This document shows, piece after piece, positions 37,817 through 46,524 of a stretch of 61,756 nucleotides of DNA. Position 1 is the stretch's first letter. The number at the start of each line of letters is the position of its first letter. The notes beneath the pieces are model-generated. The model was not told where the DNA came from. It made no database searches and was given only the letters and a program-made list of their open reading frames with translations. Source of the stretch: Bacillus sp. 491mf (lineage in GTDB: Bacteria; Bacillota; Bacilli; Bacillales; Bacillaceae_G). Location of the stretch: positions 1 to 61,756 of the forward strand of contig NZ_FOLV01000021.1 of NCBI RefSeq assembly GCF_900112415.1, written 5' to 3'. Position numbers and translations under genes: made by a program.

Positions 37817-38323
37817 TTAGAAAGGTAAGTCATCGTCTGAAATATCAATCGGTTGACCTACATTTGCAAATGGATCGTCATTTCTAGTAAACCCGGCATT
37901 ATTGCCATTGTTACCAGATTGACCAAATGGGTTTTGGGAGCCTTGATTTCCGAATCCTGCTCCCGATGGTTGCGGATTAAATGAACCACGTTGTTCACCA
38001 GCGCTACTGCGTGGCTCTAAAAATTGTACGTTCTCTGCAACCACTTCTGTTACATATACACGTTTTCCATCTTGTCCCTCATAATTACGAGTTTGAAGAC
38101 GACCATCTACGCCTGCTAAACTACCTTTTTTCAAGAAGTTCGCTACATTTTCTGCTTGCTTACGCCATATAACACAGTTAATAAAGTCAGCTTCACGCTC
38201 ACCTTGCTGATTAGTATATGTGCGATTAACAGCTAATGAAAAAGTAGCTACTGCAACACCGTTTGGCGTGTAACGTAAATCAGGGTCTTTAGTTAAACGA
38301 CCAACGAGTAAAACGCGATTCAT
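37817..38323 (-). CDS. ssb: Single-stranded DNA-binding protein SsbA
   Basis: A 168-residue protein. The OB fold (1-110) starts [34 protein letters not shown] and includes [31 protein letters not shown] flexible Gly/Gln/Asn-rich linker follows, then the acidic tip DISDDDLPF, which recruits repair and replication proteins. The start is the canonical MNRVLL; the GGGAG site is about 13 bases upstream, rather far. It lies between rpsF and rpsR, as in most Firmicutes. Confidence 0.96.
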   Translation of the reverse strand: MNRVLLVGRLTKDPDLRYTPNGVAVATFSLAVNRTYTNQQGEREADFINCVIWRKQAENVANFLKKGSLAGVDGRLQTRNYEGQDGKRVYVTEVVAENVQFLEPRSSAGEQRGSFNPQPSGAGFGNQGSQNPFGQSGNNGNNAGFTRNDDPFANVGQPIDISDDDLPF

Positions 38324-38356
38324 CAATCGAACCACTCTCCCTATATATCTTAATTA

Positions 38357-38644
38357 TTATTCTTCCTCTTTAACAACGATGTGACGAATGATGTTTTCAT
38401 TGATCTTAGCTAAACGATCGAATTCTTTAACTGCTTCTGAGTTAGAATTTACGTTTAAGATCATGTAGAAACCTTCACGTAAGTCGTTGATTTCGTAAGC
38501 TAAACGACGCTTACCCCAATCTTTTGTGTTAATGATTTCTGCACCATTTTCAGTTAAAACGCCTGCAAAGCGCTCAACTAAAGCTTTTTGAGCTTCTTCT
38601 TCCATGTTTGGACGAATGATGTACATGATTTCGTACTTTTTCAT
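38357..38644 (-). CDS. rpsF: 30S ribosomal protein S6
   Basis: A 95-residue protein starting [26 protein letters not shown], with [25 protein letters not shown], the canonical S6 sequence. Forms a heterodimer with S18. The start at 38644 follows AAAGGAGGTG. First gene of the operon; its leader can fold so that the ribosome site is sequestered (see 38645-38692). Confidence 0.97.
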   Translation of the reverse strand: MKKYEIMYIIRPNMEEEAQKALVERFAGVLTENGAEIINTKDWGKRRLAYEINDLREGFYMILNVNSNSEAVKEFDRLAKINENIIRHIVVKEEE

Positions 38645-38692
38645 TACACTTTCACCTCCTTTTGGTCTAAACGGCCCATATTGGGCAAGGAG
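38645..38692 (-). promoter_or_regulatory. rpsF leader, candidate S6:S18 autoregulatory hairpin
   Basis: On the minus strand CTCCTT (38687-38692) is complementary to the AAGGAG Shine-Dalgarno (38656-38661). An inner stem, GCCC..GGGC, is followed directly by CCG, and that trinucleotide in an internal loop is the described S6:S18 recognition feature of rpsF leaders. The repression role is inferred from that family. Confidence 0.6.
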
Positions 38693-38725
38693 CAATTAAT
38701 TTATAGTAATTACTCACGAGTTTAG

Positions 38726-38754
38726 ATTATATCATAGTAAGTTAGAGGAATCAA
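38726..38754 (-). promoter_or_regulatory. sigma-A promoter of rpsF-ssb-rpsR
   Basis: Minus strand TTGATT (38749-38754), 17-base spacer and TATAAT (38726-38731), about 80 bases upstream of rpsF. Confidence 0.82.
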
Positions 38755-38766
38755 CTCACGAAAACA

Positions 38767-38800
38767 TAAAAAACTTGGCAAACTCAATGAATTTGCCAAG
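38767..38800 (-). terminator. terminator of ychF
   Basis: AACTTGGCAAA and TTTGCCAAGTT pair around CTCAATGAA; on the minus strand TTTTTTATG follows. Directly upstream of the rpsF promoter. Confidence 0.9.
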
Positions 38801-38834
38801 TTAGATACTTTATTTTTTCCTAGGAAATAAAAAA

Positions 38835-39935
38835 TTATACATTAAAGCGGAAGTGTACAACATCTCCGTCTTTCATAATGTATTCTTTTCCTTCTAAACG
38901 TACTTTTCCAGCTTCTTTAGCAGCTGTCATAGAGCCATTTCCTACTAAATCATCATAAGATACTGTTTCTGCGCGAATAAATCCACGTTCAAAATCCGTA
39001 TGAATGATTCCAGCACATTGTGGTGCTTTCATTCCCTTTTTGAATGTCCAAGCACGAACTTCTTGTACACCAGCTGTAAAGTAAGTAGCCAGTCCTAATA
39101 AATCATAAGCTGCACGAATTAATTGATCGAGACCAGACTCTTCAATACCTAGCTCTTCAAGGAAAACCTTTTTCTCTTGTTCATCTAATTCTGCAATTTC
39201 TGATTCAATTTTTGCACAAACAACAATTACTTGTGAGTTTTCCTTCGCAGCAAACTCTTTTACAATTTGTACATATTCATTTCCAGATGGGTCGATTATA
39301 TCGTCTTCAGAAACGTTTGCTACATACAGCATTTCTTTTACTGTTAATAAGTGAAGACCTTTTACTACTTTCATTTGCTCTTCAGTAAATTCAACTGTAC
39401 GAGCCGGATTTCCCTCTTCAAATGCTTCTTTTAAGCGAACTAAAATTTCATGTTCAAATACAGCATCTTTATCTTTTTGTTTCGCTAATTTTGTAACGCG
39501 TTCCAGACGCTTATCAACAGATTCTAAATCCGCTAAAATAAGCTCTAAATTAATTGTTTCAATATCTGCAATTGGATCTACTTTTCCTGCTACGTGCGTA
39601 ATATTCTCATCTTCAAAGCAACGAACCACTTGGCAAATTGCATCTACTTGACGAATATGAGATAAGAATTTATTTCCTAATCCTTCCCCTTTACTCGCAC
39701 CTTTTACAATACCTGCGATATCTGTAAATTCAAAGACAGTTGGTACAGTTTTCTTCGGTTCTACAAGCTCAGTTAATTTATTTAAACGGTGATCTGGAAC
39801 TTCTACGATTCCAACGTTTGGATCTATTGTACAGAATGGGTAGTTCGCAGATTCTGCACCTGCTTGTGTAATTGCATTAAATAATGTTGACTTACCTACG
39901 TTCGGTAATCCAACGATACCAGCCGTTAATCCCAT
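38835..39935 (-). CDS. ychF: Redox-regulated ATPase/GTPase YchF (OLA1 family)
   Basis: A 366-residue Obg-like P-loop NTPase, the usual length. G1 is GLPNVGKSTLFNAIT, followed by TIDPNVGIVEVPD, DIAGIVKGASKGEGLGNKFL (G3) and a helical coiled-coil insertion (~125-205). The TGS domain has TFKKGMKAPQCAGIIHTDFERGFIRAE. Members bind ribosomes and preferentially hydrolyse ATP. The start at 39935 is 8 bases from GGAG; the ATG three codons earlier is too close to it. Monocistronic or preceded by yyzM. Confidence 0.96.
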   Translation of the reverse strand: MGLTAGIVGLPNVGKSTLFNAITQAGAESANYPFCTIDPNVGIVEVPDHRLNKLTELVEPKKTVPTVFEFTDIAGIVKGASKGEGLGNKFLSHIRQVDAICQVVRCFEDENITHVAGKVDPIADIETINLELILADLESVDKRLERVTKLAKQKDKDAVFEHEILVRLKEAFEEGNPARTVEFTEEQMKVVKGLHLLTVKEMLYVANVSEDDIIDPSGNEYVQIVKEFAAKENSQVIVVCAKIESEIAELDEQEKKVFLEELGIEESGLDQLIRAAYDLLGLATYFTAGVQEVRAWTFKKGMKAPQCAGIIHTDFERGFIRAETVSYDDLVGNGSMTAAKEAGKVRLEGKEYIMKDGDVVHFRFNV

Positions 39936-40004
39936 ATCATTCACTCCTATGACTCAATCTTCCATCATTATAGATAGTAACGAATAAAATGACAAGCTTC
40001 ATCC

Positions 40005-40121
40005 AAATTTATCAAGTGAAGCAAATAGTCTTTTACAGACAATTTCTCCCCTTCTATCCTCTGCGGATTTCCTACAAATTTGAAGCGGGAATCTTCCTGC
40101 CCATTAATTGCTAATAAAAAA
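40005..40121. repeat. bcr1-like repeat, strongly degenerate
   Basis: Read on the minus strand it begins TTTATTAGCAATTAATGGGC and continues AGGAAGATTCCCGCTTCAAATTT, then GGGGAGAAATTGTCTGTAAA. It parallels TTTATCCCGCTATTCGCGGG/CAGTAATATTCCCACCTCAAATTTT and GGTGGGAGATAACTGCCCGTAAA of intact copies with many substitutions. Lies in the ychF-yyzM gap. Confidence 0.5.
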
Positions 40122-40154
40122 CAGCAGCAACAATGCCACTGTTTCTTATTTCAT

Positions 40155-40352
40155 CTATTCTTCATGTTTTACAAGTATTTTCTTCACCTTACGATCAAAA
40201 TCTCTTCGAGGAATTAATACCGAATGGTTACACCCCTCGCACTTAATACGGATGTCCATTCCCATACGGATAATCTTCCAACGATTTTCACCACATGGAT
40301 GAGCTTTCTTCATTTCCACTATGTCATGCAAGTTATATTCTCTTTGCTCCAT
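40155..40352 (-). CDS. yyzM: YyzM, DUF951 small protein
   Basis: A 65-residue protein reading HDIVEMKKAHPCGENRWKIIRMGMDIRIKCEGCNHSVLIPRRDFDRKVKKIL. The HPCG and CEGCNH cysteines and the PR..F.RK end define DUF951, which may bind zinc and nucleic acid. It overlaps nothing and lies 20 bases downstream of mscS on the same strand, just upstream of ychF as in B. subtilis. Function unknown. Confidence 0.9.
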   Translation of the reverse strand: MEQREYNLHDIVEMKKAHPCGENRWKIIRMGMDIRIKCEGCNHSVLIPRRDFDRKVKKILVKHEE

Positions 40353-40372
40353 TCTCTAAACTCCTCTCACCA

Positions 40373-41254
40373 CTAATTTACTGTCTCATTCATCAGTTCT
40401 TCACGGTTATATAGAACCATACGTGGATACGGAATTTCAATCCCATGTAAATCAAGACGATTTTTAATTTCTTTGCGTAGCGCTCTCGCTACTACAAAAT
40501 GTTGCATCGGTTCTACTTCAGCTGTAACCCTCAAAACAACCTCTGATGCCGCTAAACTCTGTATACCTAATAATTGCGGACGATCAACCATTTGCTCATA
40601 CCTTGTTGGTAATTCATCTAACAATGTTTCAAGAACTTGTTCTGCATGTTCAATATCACTTTCATATGAAATAGCTACATCTACAAAGGCAACGCTATTA
40701 CTAACAGAGAAATTTGTTACTTCCTTAATACTTCCATTTGGAATAATATGAATTTCTCCTGTCCATTTCTTCATTTTTGTTGTTCGCAGGCCAATTTCTT
40801 GAATAACTCCTTCAAATTGCCCTAAGCGTACATAGTCCCCTACTGAAAATTGATCCTCTAATAAAATAAAGAATCCAGTAATAACGTCTTTGACTAAGTT
40901 TTGTGCACCAAAACCAACCGCCAAACCAACAACCCCTGCACCAGCTAATAATCCTTTTGTATCAATTCCAAATACACCTAACAGCGCAATTATTACAATA
41001 AAAAAGATAACATATGTTAAAATGTTTTCTAATAATTTTGCTACTGTCATCGTTCGTCTTTCAGAAATTTGAATCGGCGATTTGGCCTTCATTTTGAAAG
41101 CATTCCGGATAATCACTCTGCCAAGTCGAATAACTACACTCGAAATAATAAAAATAAGTATGATTTTCAGTAAACCGAGACCGATATTCTCCCATAATCC
41201 TGCATTTAATAACCAATTTGTAAAGTCTGTATATAAGTCGTGAATTCCTTTCAT
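40373..41254 (-). CDS. Small-conductance mechanosensitive channel (MscS family)
   Basis: A 293-residue MscS-like channel that opens under membrane tension to release solutes. Helices at ~20-45 and ~75-100 lead to the pore helix TM3: GAGVVGLAVGFGAQNLVKDVITGFFILLEDQFSVGDYVRLGQFEGVIQEIGLRTTKMKKWTGEIHIIPNGSI. This covers the Gly/Ala-packed pore, the beta domain entry and the family signature. The C-terminal cytosolic cage follows. AGGTAGGTCGCG precedes the ATG. Cotranscription with yyzM is likely from the 20-base gap. Confidence 0.93.
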   Translation of the reverse strand: MKGIHDLYTDFTNWLLNAGLWENIGLGLLKIILIFIISSVVIRLGRVIIRNAFKMKAKSPIQISERRTMTVAKLLENILTYVIFFIVIIALLGVFGIDTKGLLAGAGVVGLAVGFGAQNLVKDVITGFFILLEDQFSVGDYVRLGQFEGVIQEIGLRTTKMKKWTGEIHIIPNGSIKEVTNFSVSNSVAFVDVAISYESDIEHAEQVLETLLDELPTRYEQMVDRPQLLGIQSLAASEVVLRVTAEVEPMQHFVVARALRKEIKNRLDLHGIEIPYPRMVLYNREELMNETVN

Positions 41255-41582
41255 CGCGACCTACCTTTCTATCTTATATTCATTATTCATTGTAACAGAA
41301 TTTCTCCTATATTTTACGAAAAAAGTTCTCTCATAACACTTTTATTTTCGCATTCCATGAGGTATAAAATCACACATTTTTTTATATACTAGTACTAGTA
41401 TTCTACAGAATACATGATACGCTTCATCCTTTTTATACTTTATAAATCTATATACAAGAGTGCCCTCCTCTTCTGCTCATATCTTTTAAAACACTCTTAT
41501 CCCATAAGAAAATGAAGTTTCCTCTAAACGAACAGCAAAATAGTTCTTATCTTAAGAGAAATATGTAATCTGCAAAAATCAA

Positions 41583-41802
41583 ATTTATCCCGCTACTTTA
41601 GAGCAGTAAGACTCCCATCTCAAGATTTTGAGAAAACGGTGTCCAGCTCTAGCGGCTAGATTCTTCGGTCGTTTCGCCCCCTCGGATGAGACAAAAAGTA
41701 CCTCTCTGCCTTTGGTGTGGGCGTCCTGCGATTCTGAGCGAGCCACTTCCGCTTTTCTAAAGAAGATAGGTGGGAGATATAACTGATGGTTAGTTAAACT
41801 TT
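41583..41802. repeat. bcr1-like repeat, long form with internal module
   Basis: TTTATCCCGCTACTTTAGAG at the left and GATGGTTAGTTAAACTTTAT at the right give TTTAT at both ends. Between them lie CTCCCATCTC/AGGTGGGAGA arms and a ~110-base module with GTCCAGCTCTAGCGGCTAG and GAGCCACTTCCGC, shared with 1-80 and 50105-50200. It occupies the second half of the 588-base mscS-yyaC gap; the first half (41255-41582) is AT-rich with nothing recognised. Confidence 0.78.
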
Positions 41803-41842
41803 ATATGAAATATACTAAATTCTATTAAAGGATGGATGCTTC

Positions 41843-42439
41843 GTGAATATTGGAAGTTTTCGTTTACCTTTTTTTGAAAAAGATTCGCAACAGATTATGT
41901 ATCATGATGTAAATTGCAATCAAACAATTAGTAGTTTTCTACTTTCTCATCTCCCAATCGAACAAAACTCTCCACTTATCATACTGTGTATTGGAACAGA
42001 TCGCTCAACTGGTGATGCATTAGGGCCCCTTGTCGGCTCAAAACTACAGGATTATAACATCCAAAATTTTCATTTATACGGGACACTAGAATCACCCGTC
42101 CATGCTTTAAACTTGGAAGAAACAATTACAGAAATACACAAATCATTTATGAATCCCTTTATTATTGCGATTGATGCTTGTCTAGGGAAATCACAAAATA
42201 TTGGTTCAATTACAGTTGGAACAGGTCCTAGTAAACCTGGAGCAGCTATGAATAAAAACCTTCCCTCAATTGGTGATATGCATATTCATGGTATTGTAAA
42301 TTTAAATGGATTTATGGAGTTTTTTGTCCTACAAAATACAAGACTAAATCTTGTTATGAAAATGGCTACCGGCATTGCAGAAAGTATTATTGAAACTGAT
42401 AAAAAAATTGCGGTAATGAAAAAAATAAACCATCTATAA
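41843..42439 (+). CDS. yyaC: Spore protease-like protein YyaC (DUF1256)
   Basis: A 198-residue protein of the YyaC family, related to the germination protease fold and found in spore formers. Visible: PLIILCIGTDRSTGDALGPLVGSKL (the conserved GTDRSTGDxxGP motif), GTLESPVHALNLEE, FIIAIDACLG, GSITVGTGPSKPGAAMNKNLPSIGDMHIHGIVN. GTG start with AAGGATGG upstream. Convergent with parB; its last codons are part of the shared terminator hairpin. A forespore promoter is likely but not recognised. Peptidase activity has not been demonstrated to my knowledge. Confidence 0.92.
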   Translation: MNIGSFRLPFFEKDSQQIMYHDVNCNQTISSFLLSHLPIEQNSPLIILCIGTDRSTGDALGPLVGSKLQDYNIQNFHLYGTLESPVHALNLEETITEIHKSFMNPFIIAIDACLGKSQNIGSITVGTGPSKPGAAMNKNLPSIGDMHIHGIVNLNGFMEFFVLQNTRLNLVMKMATGIAESIIETDKKIAVMKKINHL

Positions 42440-42463
42440 CTGAAGATGGTTTATTTTTTATCA
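42420..42463. terminator. bidirectional terminator between yyaC and parB
   Basis: AATAAACCATCT and AGATGGTTTATT pair around ATAACTGA, with A and T runs on either side, overlapping the last codons of yyaC. Confidence 0.88.
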
Positions 42464-43315
42464 TTCTCCCGCTAAAAGTTCTAAAATACGTTGCAAGTCA
42501 TCTTTATTGAAAAATTGAATTTCGATTTTTCCTTTTTCTTGTTTTGTTTCCTTAATTTTTACGGATGTTCCAAATCGATCTCGCAACACCGTCTCTTGTT
42601 CCTCAAAGAAGATATTTTTTTGTGGTTTTTGTCTCTTTGTTTCACGTGAAACATATTCATTCATTTGCTGAATAATTTGTTCCAACTGACGGACATTTAA
42701 CCCTTCTTCTTTAATTCGTTGCAATAAATTATTGATTTTTGTTTTATCTTTTAATGCAAGTAGTGTTCGTCCATGTCCCATAGAAATACTTCCATTGGCA
42801 ATCATATCTTGTACGAAAGGTGGGAGGGTAAGTAAACGAATGTGGTTTGCAATATGCGGTCTGCTTTTTCCAAGCCGCTTTGCTAACTGTTCTTGTGTTA
42901 TCTTAAGCTCCTCCATGAGCATTTGATAAGCTAATGCTTCTTCAATTGGCGATAAATCTTCGCGTTGCAAATTCTCTAGTAACGCAAACTCCATCATTTG
43001 TTGATCATTTAACTCTCGAACCACGGCAGGAACTGTTTTAAGATCTGCTTCTTTTGCAGCACGAAATCTCCGTTCTCCTGCAACGATTTCATACCCCTTA
43101 ATACTTTTCCGAACGATAAGAGGTTGTAAAATTCCATGTTCTTTAATAGATAACGCTAATTCTTGAATTGCTTCATTATGAAAATATTTACGCGGCTGAT
43201 ACGGGTTAGGACGCAATTGATTTATCTGCAATTCTTGAATTGTTTCTCCCTCTTTCACATCTAAATCTGGAAAAAACGCATTAATTCCTCTTCCTAGTCC
43301 TTTAGCCACCTGCAA
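42461..43315 (-). CDS. parB: Chromosome partitioning protein ParB (Spo0J)
   Basis: A 284-residue CTP-dependent DNA clamp that loads at parS and organises the origin region. N-terminal domain: [33 protein letters not shown] and the CTP-binding [42 protein letters not shown]-terminal dimerisation domain follows a linker. TTG start with AGGAAG upstream, overlapping the parA end by 14 bases. A perfect parS lies inside this gene at 42638-42653, as in B. subtilis spo0J. Confidence 0.96.
   Translation of the reverse strand: MQVAKGLGRGINAFFPDLDVKEGETIQELQINQLRPNPYQPRKYFHNEAIQELALSIKEHGILQPLIVRKSIKGYEIVAGERRFRAAKEADLKTVPAVVRELNDQQMMEFALLENLQREDLSPIEEALAYQMLMEELKITQEQLAKRLGKSRPHIANHIRLLTLPPFVQDMIANGSISMGHGRTLLALKDKTKINNLLQRIKEEGLNVRQLEQIIQQMNEYVSRETKRQKPQKNIFFEEQETVLRDRFGTSVKIKETKQEKGKIEIQFFNKDDLQRILELLAGE
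42638..42653. promoter_or_regulatory. parS site (perfect)
   Basis: TGTTTCACGTGAAACA, an exact 16-base match to the ParB site, within parB about 10 kb left of oriC. Confidence 0.97.
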
Positions 43316-44063
43316 TCACTTCCTTTGCTAAATCTAAATACACTTCTGCCCCCCTTGACTTAGCATCATACATCATAATTGGTTTTCCATGACTCGGTGC
43401 TTCACTTAAACGTACATTACGCGGAATAATAGATCTATATACTTTATCTCGGAAGTATTTCTTCACTTCATCAATTACTTGTAGTCCTAAATTTGTACGA
43501 GCATCTAGCATTGTTAGTAAAACACCTTGAATTGCTAAATTTTTGTTTAAATGCTTTTGTACAAGACGAACTGTATTTAATAATTGACTTAACCCCTCTA
43601 GGGCGTAGTATTCACATTGAACAGGAATAATAACAGAATCTGCAGCAGTTAATGCATTAATGGTTAATAAACCTAAAGATGGGGGACAATCAATAATAAT
43701 ATAATCATATTCATCACGAATTGGCTGCAGCGCACGCTGCAGGCGAACTTCCCGGGAAATTGTCGGTACAAGTTCTATCTCGGCTCCTGCTAGTTGAATG
43801 GTAGCAGGGAGTACATCTAAATTCTCAGTTTTTGTTCGCTGTATAACTACACGAACATCCATGTCTTCTACAAGCACATTGTAAATACATTCATTTAACT
43901 CTGATTTTTCAATTCCGACTCCTGTCGTTGCATTCCCTTGTGCATCAATATCAACAAGAAGTACTTTTTTTCCTACTTGCGCCAATCCAGCTCCTAAATT
44001 TACCGATGTTGTTGTCTTTCCAACTCCACCTTTTTGATTAGCAATGGCAATGATTTTTCCCAT
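43302..44063 (-). CDS. parA: Chromosome partitioning ATPase ParA (Soj)
   Basis: A 253-residue deviant-Walker ATPase. The N-terminus [29 protein letters not shown] carries the signature [21 protein letters not shown] and [18 protein letters not shown] are switch regions. DTP-type basic residues near [13 protein letters not shown] mediate DNA binding. It works with ParB in segregation and modulates DnaA activity at oriC. The start at 44063 follows GTAGGTGA; the longer frame adds six unsupported residues. A Noc-binding-type palindrome lies within it at 43747-43760. Confidence 0.96.
   Translation of the reverse strand: MGKIIAIANQKGGVGKTTTSVNLGAGLAQVGKKVLLVDIDAQGNATTGVGIEKSELNECIYNVLVEDMDVRVVIQRTKTENLDVLPATIQLAGAEIELVPTISREVRLQRALQPIRDEYDYIIIDCPPSLGLLTINALTAADSVIIPVQCEYYALEGLSQLLNTVRLVQKHLNKNLAIQGVLLTMLDARTNLGLQVIDEVKKYFRDKVYRSIIPRNVRLSEAPSHGKPIMMYDAKSRGAEVYLDLAKEVIAGG
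43747..43760. promoter_or_regulatory. candidate Noc-binding site inside parA
   Basis: ACTTCCCGGGAAAT matches the NBS consensus ATTTCCCGGGAAAT at 13 of 14 positions. Noc sites are normally spread over the chromosome away from the terminus. Confidence 0.7.
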
Positions 44064-44215
44064 GATGTCACCTACTTTCAACCTTTATATCTTTTTCTGC
44101 AAATGATTACTTTCATTTTAACATGAAATAATCATGCTTCTTTATTCTTCTGTATATTAAACTTCAAAATTTATTTACAAACTCCTTCTTAATTTTAAAA
44201 GAAAATATAGTACTT

Positions 44216-44345
44216 ATACAGTGAAACCTCCATCAATGGGATGCTTTATTCCCCACTGATGGTTAGCCCACCCAATCGGGCGCATGCCAGCAGCTTTCTT
44301 CCCTGCTCTTCTCCAGCCTTTACTGCCCACGAATAGTGGGATAAA
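44216..44345. repeat. bcr1-like repeat, full short form
   Basis: It starts ATACAGTGAAACCTCCATCA and ends ACTGCCCACGAATAGTGGGA plus TAAA, with CCCACTGATGGTTAG and CCAATCGGGC between. Same orientation as 10693-10788 and 130 bases long. Lies in the noc-parA gap. Confidence 0.78.
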
Positions 44346-44387
44346 AATGGACTTATACCTTGCTTCCTTTCTTTGTTTTAAAACTTT

Positions 44388-44452
44388 GTGCGTGGCAAGA
44401 AAAGGTCCTGACCGCTCCTATACATAACCAGTCCCCCCTGACCATTTAAAAA
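44388..44452. repeat. second-family dispersed repeat, inverted copy
   Basis: GCAAGAAAAGGTCCTGACCG and CTCCTATACATAACCAGTCC are the reverse complement of blocks at 12312-12425 and 20945-21062. It lies 43 bases from a bcr1-like element. Confidence 0.65.
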
Positions 44453-44505
44453 ATTGCTTTTCTGCCTTTTTTCATAGAGTTACTAGTTTTTAATGCATGA
44501 CAAAA

Positions 44506-44541
44506 CAAAAAGACCTCTACCGACGGTTTGAGGTCTTTCTA
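44506..44541 (-). terminator. terminator of noc
   Basis: AAAGACCTC and GAGGTCTTT pair around TACCGACGGTTT; on the minus strand TTG follows a T-run, just after the noc stop. Confidence 0.8.
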
Positions 44542-44546
44542 TTTTC

Positions 44547-45395
44547 TTACTTCTTCTTTGGAATTTTAATTGTAATTTGATAGTATTCATCAAATTCTTC
44601 TTCTTCTGAATTTACATTTAAACCACTATTCGCAACCATTTGTAAAGATTGACGAATCGTATTCATTGCAATACGCATATCGCGACTTACCGCTTTTTGT
44701 TTTGCTTTTCGTTTCGGCTTCGTTTCTTCTAACAATTTAGCAATTCTATCTTCTGTTTGCTTCACATTCAATTGCTTTTCAATGATTTCTTGTAAAATTG
44801 TTAATTGAATCTCTTTATTTTTAAGTGGAATAAGAGCACGAGCATGACGTTCTGTAATACTCTTCTCTAATAGAGCTTGTTTAATTTCTTCAGGTAATTT
44901 TAATAGTCTCAACTTGTTCGCAATTGTAGATTGTCCTTTACCTAGTCGCTGTGCTAATGCTTCTTGCGTTAAATTATGTAATTCAATTAACTTTTGATAA
45001 GCAACAGCTTCTTCAATTGCTGTAAGTTCCTCTCGTTGCAAGTTTTCAATTAAAGCAACAGAAGCAGTCTCAGTATCGTTCAAATTTTTTATAATAGCCG
45101 GAACAGTTTCCCAACCTAATTTTGTAGCAGCTCGAAAACGTCTTTCACCAGCAATAATCTCATATTTTCCCTCGCCATACTGCCGAACAACAATTGGTTG
45201 AATTAATCCATGTGTATGAATTGTAAGAGCAAGCTCTTCAATACGCGCATCATCAAAAATTGTCCGTGGCTGATAGCGATTAGGAACGATATTTGCTAAC
45301 GAAATTTGTTTGATTTCTTCATGGCTTTCTTCTTGTAGTGCTAATTCAGCCTCTTTATCTCCAAAGCCAAATAAACGAGAAAATGTGTTTTTCAT
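44547..45395 (-). CDS. noc: Nucleoid occlusion protein Noc
   Basis: A 282-residue ParB paralogue that binds NBS sites and blocks FtsZ assembly over the nucleoid. The N-terminal [15 protein letters not shown] is the amphipathic membrane-targeting helix typical of Noc. Then [35 protein letters not shown] (CTP motif), and [30 protein letters not shown]. The recognition helix QSTIANK differs from ParB (RPHIANH), as expected for NBS rather than parS. The start at 45395 follows AAGGTGGTGG; the longer open frame runs through a parS-like site and a repeat and is not coding. Confidence 0.95.
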   Translation of the reverse strand: MKNTFSRLFGFGDKEAELALQEESHEEIKQISLANIVPNRYQPRTIFDDARIEELALTIHTHGLIQPIVVRQYGEGKYEIIAGERRFRAATKLGWETVPAIIKNLNDTETASVALIENLQREELTAIEEAVAYQKLIELHNLTQEALAQRLGKGQSTIANKLRLLKLPEEIKQALLEKSITERHARALIPLKNKEIQLTILQEIIEKQLNVKQTEDRIAKLLEETKPKRKAKQKAVSRDMRIAMNTIRQSLQMVANSGLNVNSEEEEFDEYYQITIKIPKKK

Positions 45396-45440
45396 ACATA
45401 TTCCACCACCTTGAATCCTATTGAATACTCTATACAAAAA

Positions 45441-45456
45441 TGTTTCATGTGAAACA
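45441..45456. promoter_or_regulatory. parS-like site upstream of noc (15 of 16)
   Basis: TGTTTCATGTGAAACA, one base from the consensus and still perfectly palindromic except at the centre. It lies 45 bases before the noc start, about 7 kb from oriC. Confidence 0.8.
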
Positions 45457-45464
45457 TTTACGTT

Positions 45465-45620
45465 CTTATTCCACAGTAACGGACAGTAATATCCCCATCT
45501 CAAAATTTCCTCATACATAAAGTTAGGCAGGTAAAAATAAACTGTCCACAAAAGCACAATTTGTTGAACTAGCGATTAGTAAGAGGTTCAGCTTCCCTAC
45601 TAATCAAAGTTTCCCTTTAT
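45465..45620. repeat. bcr1-like repeat, upstream member of a tandem pair
   Basis: CTTATTCCACAGTAACGGAC and AGTAATATCCCCATCTCAAA open it; AAACTGTCC, GTTGAACTAGCGATTAG and CTAATCAAAGTTTCCCTTTA close it with TTTAT at 45616-45620. It is diverged but keeps the full order of blocks. It lies in the 388-base noc-rsmG gap. Confidence 0.7.
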
Positions 45621-45768
45621 TTCTTTCGCTCTAACGGGCAGTAAGCCCACGCCTCAATATTGTAAGAAATCTAAAAAGATAGGTGGTGGATAACTGCCTG
45701 TAAAAGCTCGATTCGTTCAACTAAGCATCAGTGCTAATAAACAAGCTTACTGATATATAACTTAATCT
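45616..45768. repeat. bcr1-like repeat, downstream member of a tandem pair
   Basis: Starts TTTATTTCTTTCGCTCTAAC followed by GGGCAGTAAGCCCACGCCTC, then AGATAGGTGGTGGATAACTG and GTTCAACTAAGCATCAGT. It shares the TTTAT at 45616-45620 with the previous copy, so the two are head to tail. Confidence 0.7.
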
Positions 45769-45783
45769 TACGTCTAATAAGAT

Positions 45784-46503
45784 TTATTTTTCAATAGGTA
45801 ATTTATTCGGTGTTCCTGGCTTACGCGGATATTTCTTTGGCGTTTTTCTCTTTTTATCAATCAATAAAATGTTACGTTCGCTTTCCTCGAATGGTAATTG
45901 GAACGTAGACATCTCTTTTAATTCCCCACCAAGCACTTGCAGAGCATACTTACCATTTTCAATTTCTTCGTTTGCAGCTGCACCTTTCATTGCAATAAAT
46001 GTTCCTCCTACTTTCACAAGCGGTAGGCACAATTCACTTAAGACAGAAAGGCGAGCAACAGCGCGTGCCATTACAATATCAAAAGATTCACGTACTCCTT
46101 CTTTTTGTCCAAATGTTTCTGCACGATCATGACAAAACGCTACGTCTTGTAATTCTAATTTTGTTGCTAAATGATTTAAAAACGTAATACGCTTTTGCAA
46201 AGAATCGACAATTGTAATTTTTAAATTTGGAAAACATATTTTTAATGGAATACTCGGGAACCCTGCCCCTGCGCCAACATCACAAATAGAAAATGGTTTT
46301 GAAAAATCATAATAAAAAGCAGCTGTAATAGAATCAAAAAAGTGTTTTAAATACACATCTTCTTTCTCTGTAATTGCAGTTAAGTTCATTTTTTCATTCC
46401 ATTCAACTAATGTTTCAAAATAGATTTCAAATTGTTCTAACTGCCTAGCAGAAAGAGTAATCCCTCTTTCCACTAGCATAGATTGAAATTGTTCTATATT
46501 CAT
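45784..46503 (-). CDS. rsmG: 16S rRNA (guanine-527 N7)-methyltransferase RsmG (GidB)
   Basis: A 239-residue class I AdoMet methyltransferase acting on G527 (m7G) of 16S rRNA; loss gives low-level streptomycin resistance in other bacteria. AdoMet motif [22 protein letters not shown], then [28 protein letters not shown] and [15 protein letters not shown]. The basic tail [20 protein letters not shown] is typical. 21 bases separate it from mnmG upstream; cotranscribed with mnmE-mnmG. Confidence 0.96.
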   Translation of the reverse strand: MNIEQFQSMLVERGITLSARQLEQFEIYFETLVEWNEKMNLTAITEKEDVYLKHFFDSITAAFYYDFSKPFSICDVGAGAGFPSIPLKICFPNLKITIVDSLQKRITFLNHLATKLELQDVAFCHDRAETFGQKEGVRESFDIVMARAVARLSVLSELCLPLVKVGGTFIAMKGAAANEEIENGKYALQVLGGELKEMSTFQLPFEESERNILLIDKKRKTPKKYPRKPGTPNKLPIEK

Positions 46504-46524
46504 CTCGCTATATCTCCTGACTAT

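Noticed and set aside
45396-45557. N-terminal extension of noc
   Set aside because: Runs through a parS-like site and a repeat; the start at 45395 has a strong ribosome site and the canonical Noc N-terminus.
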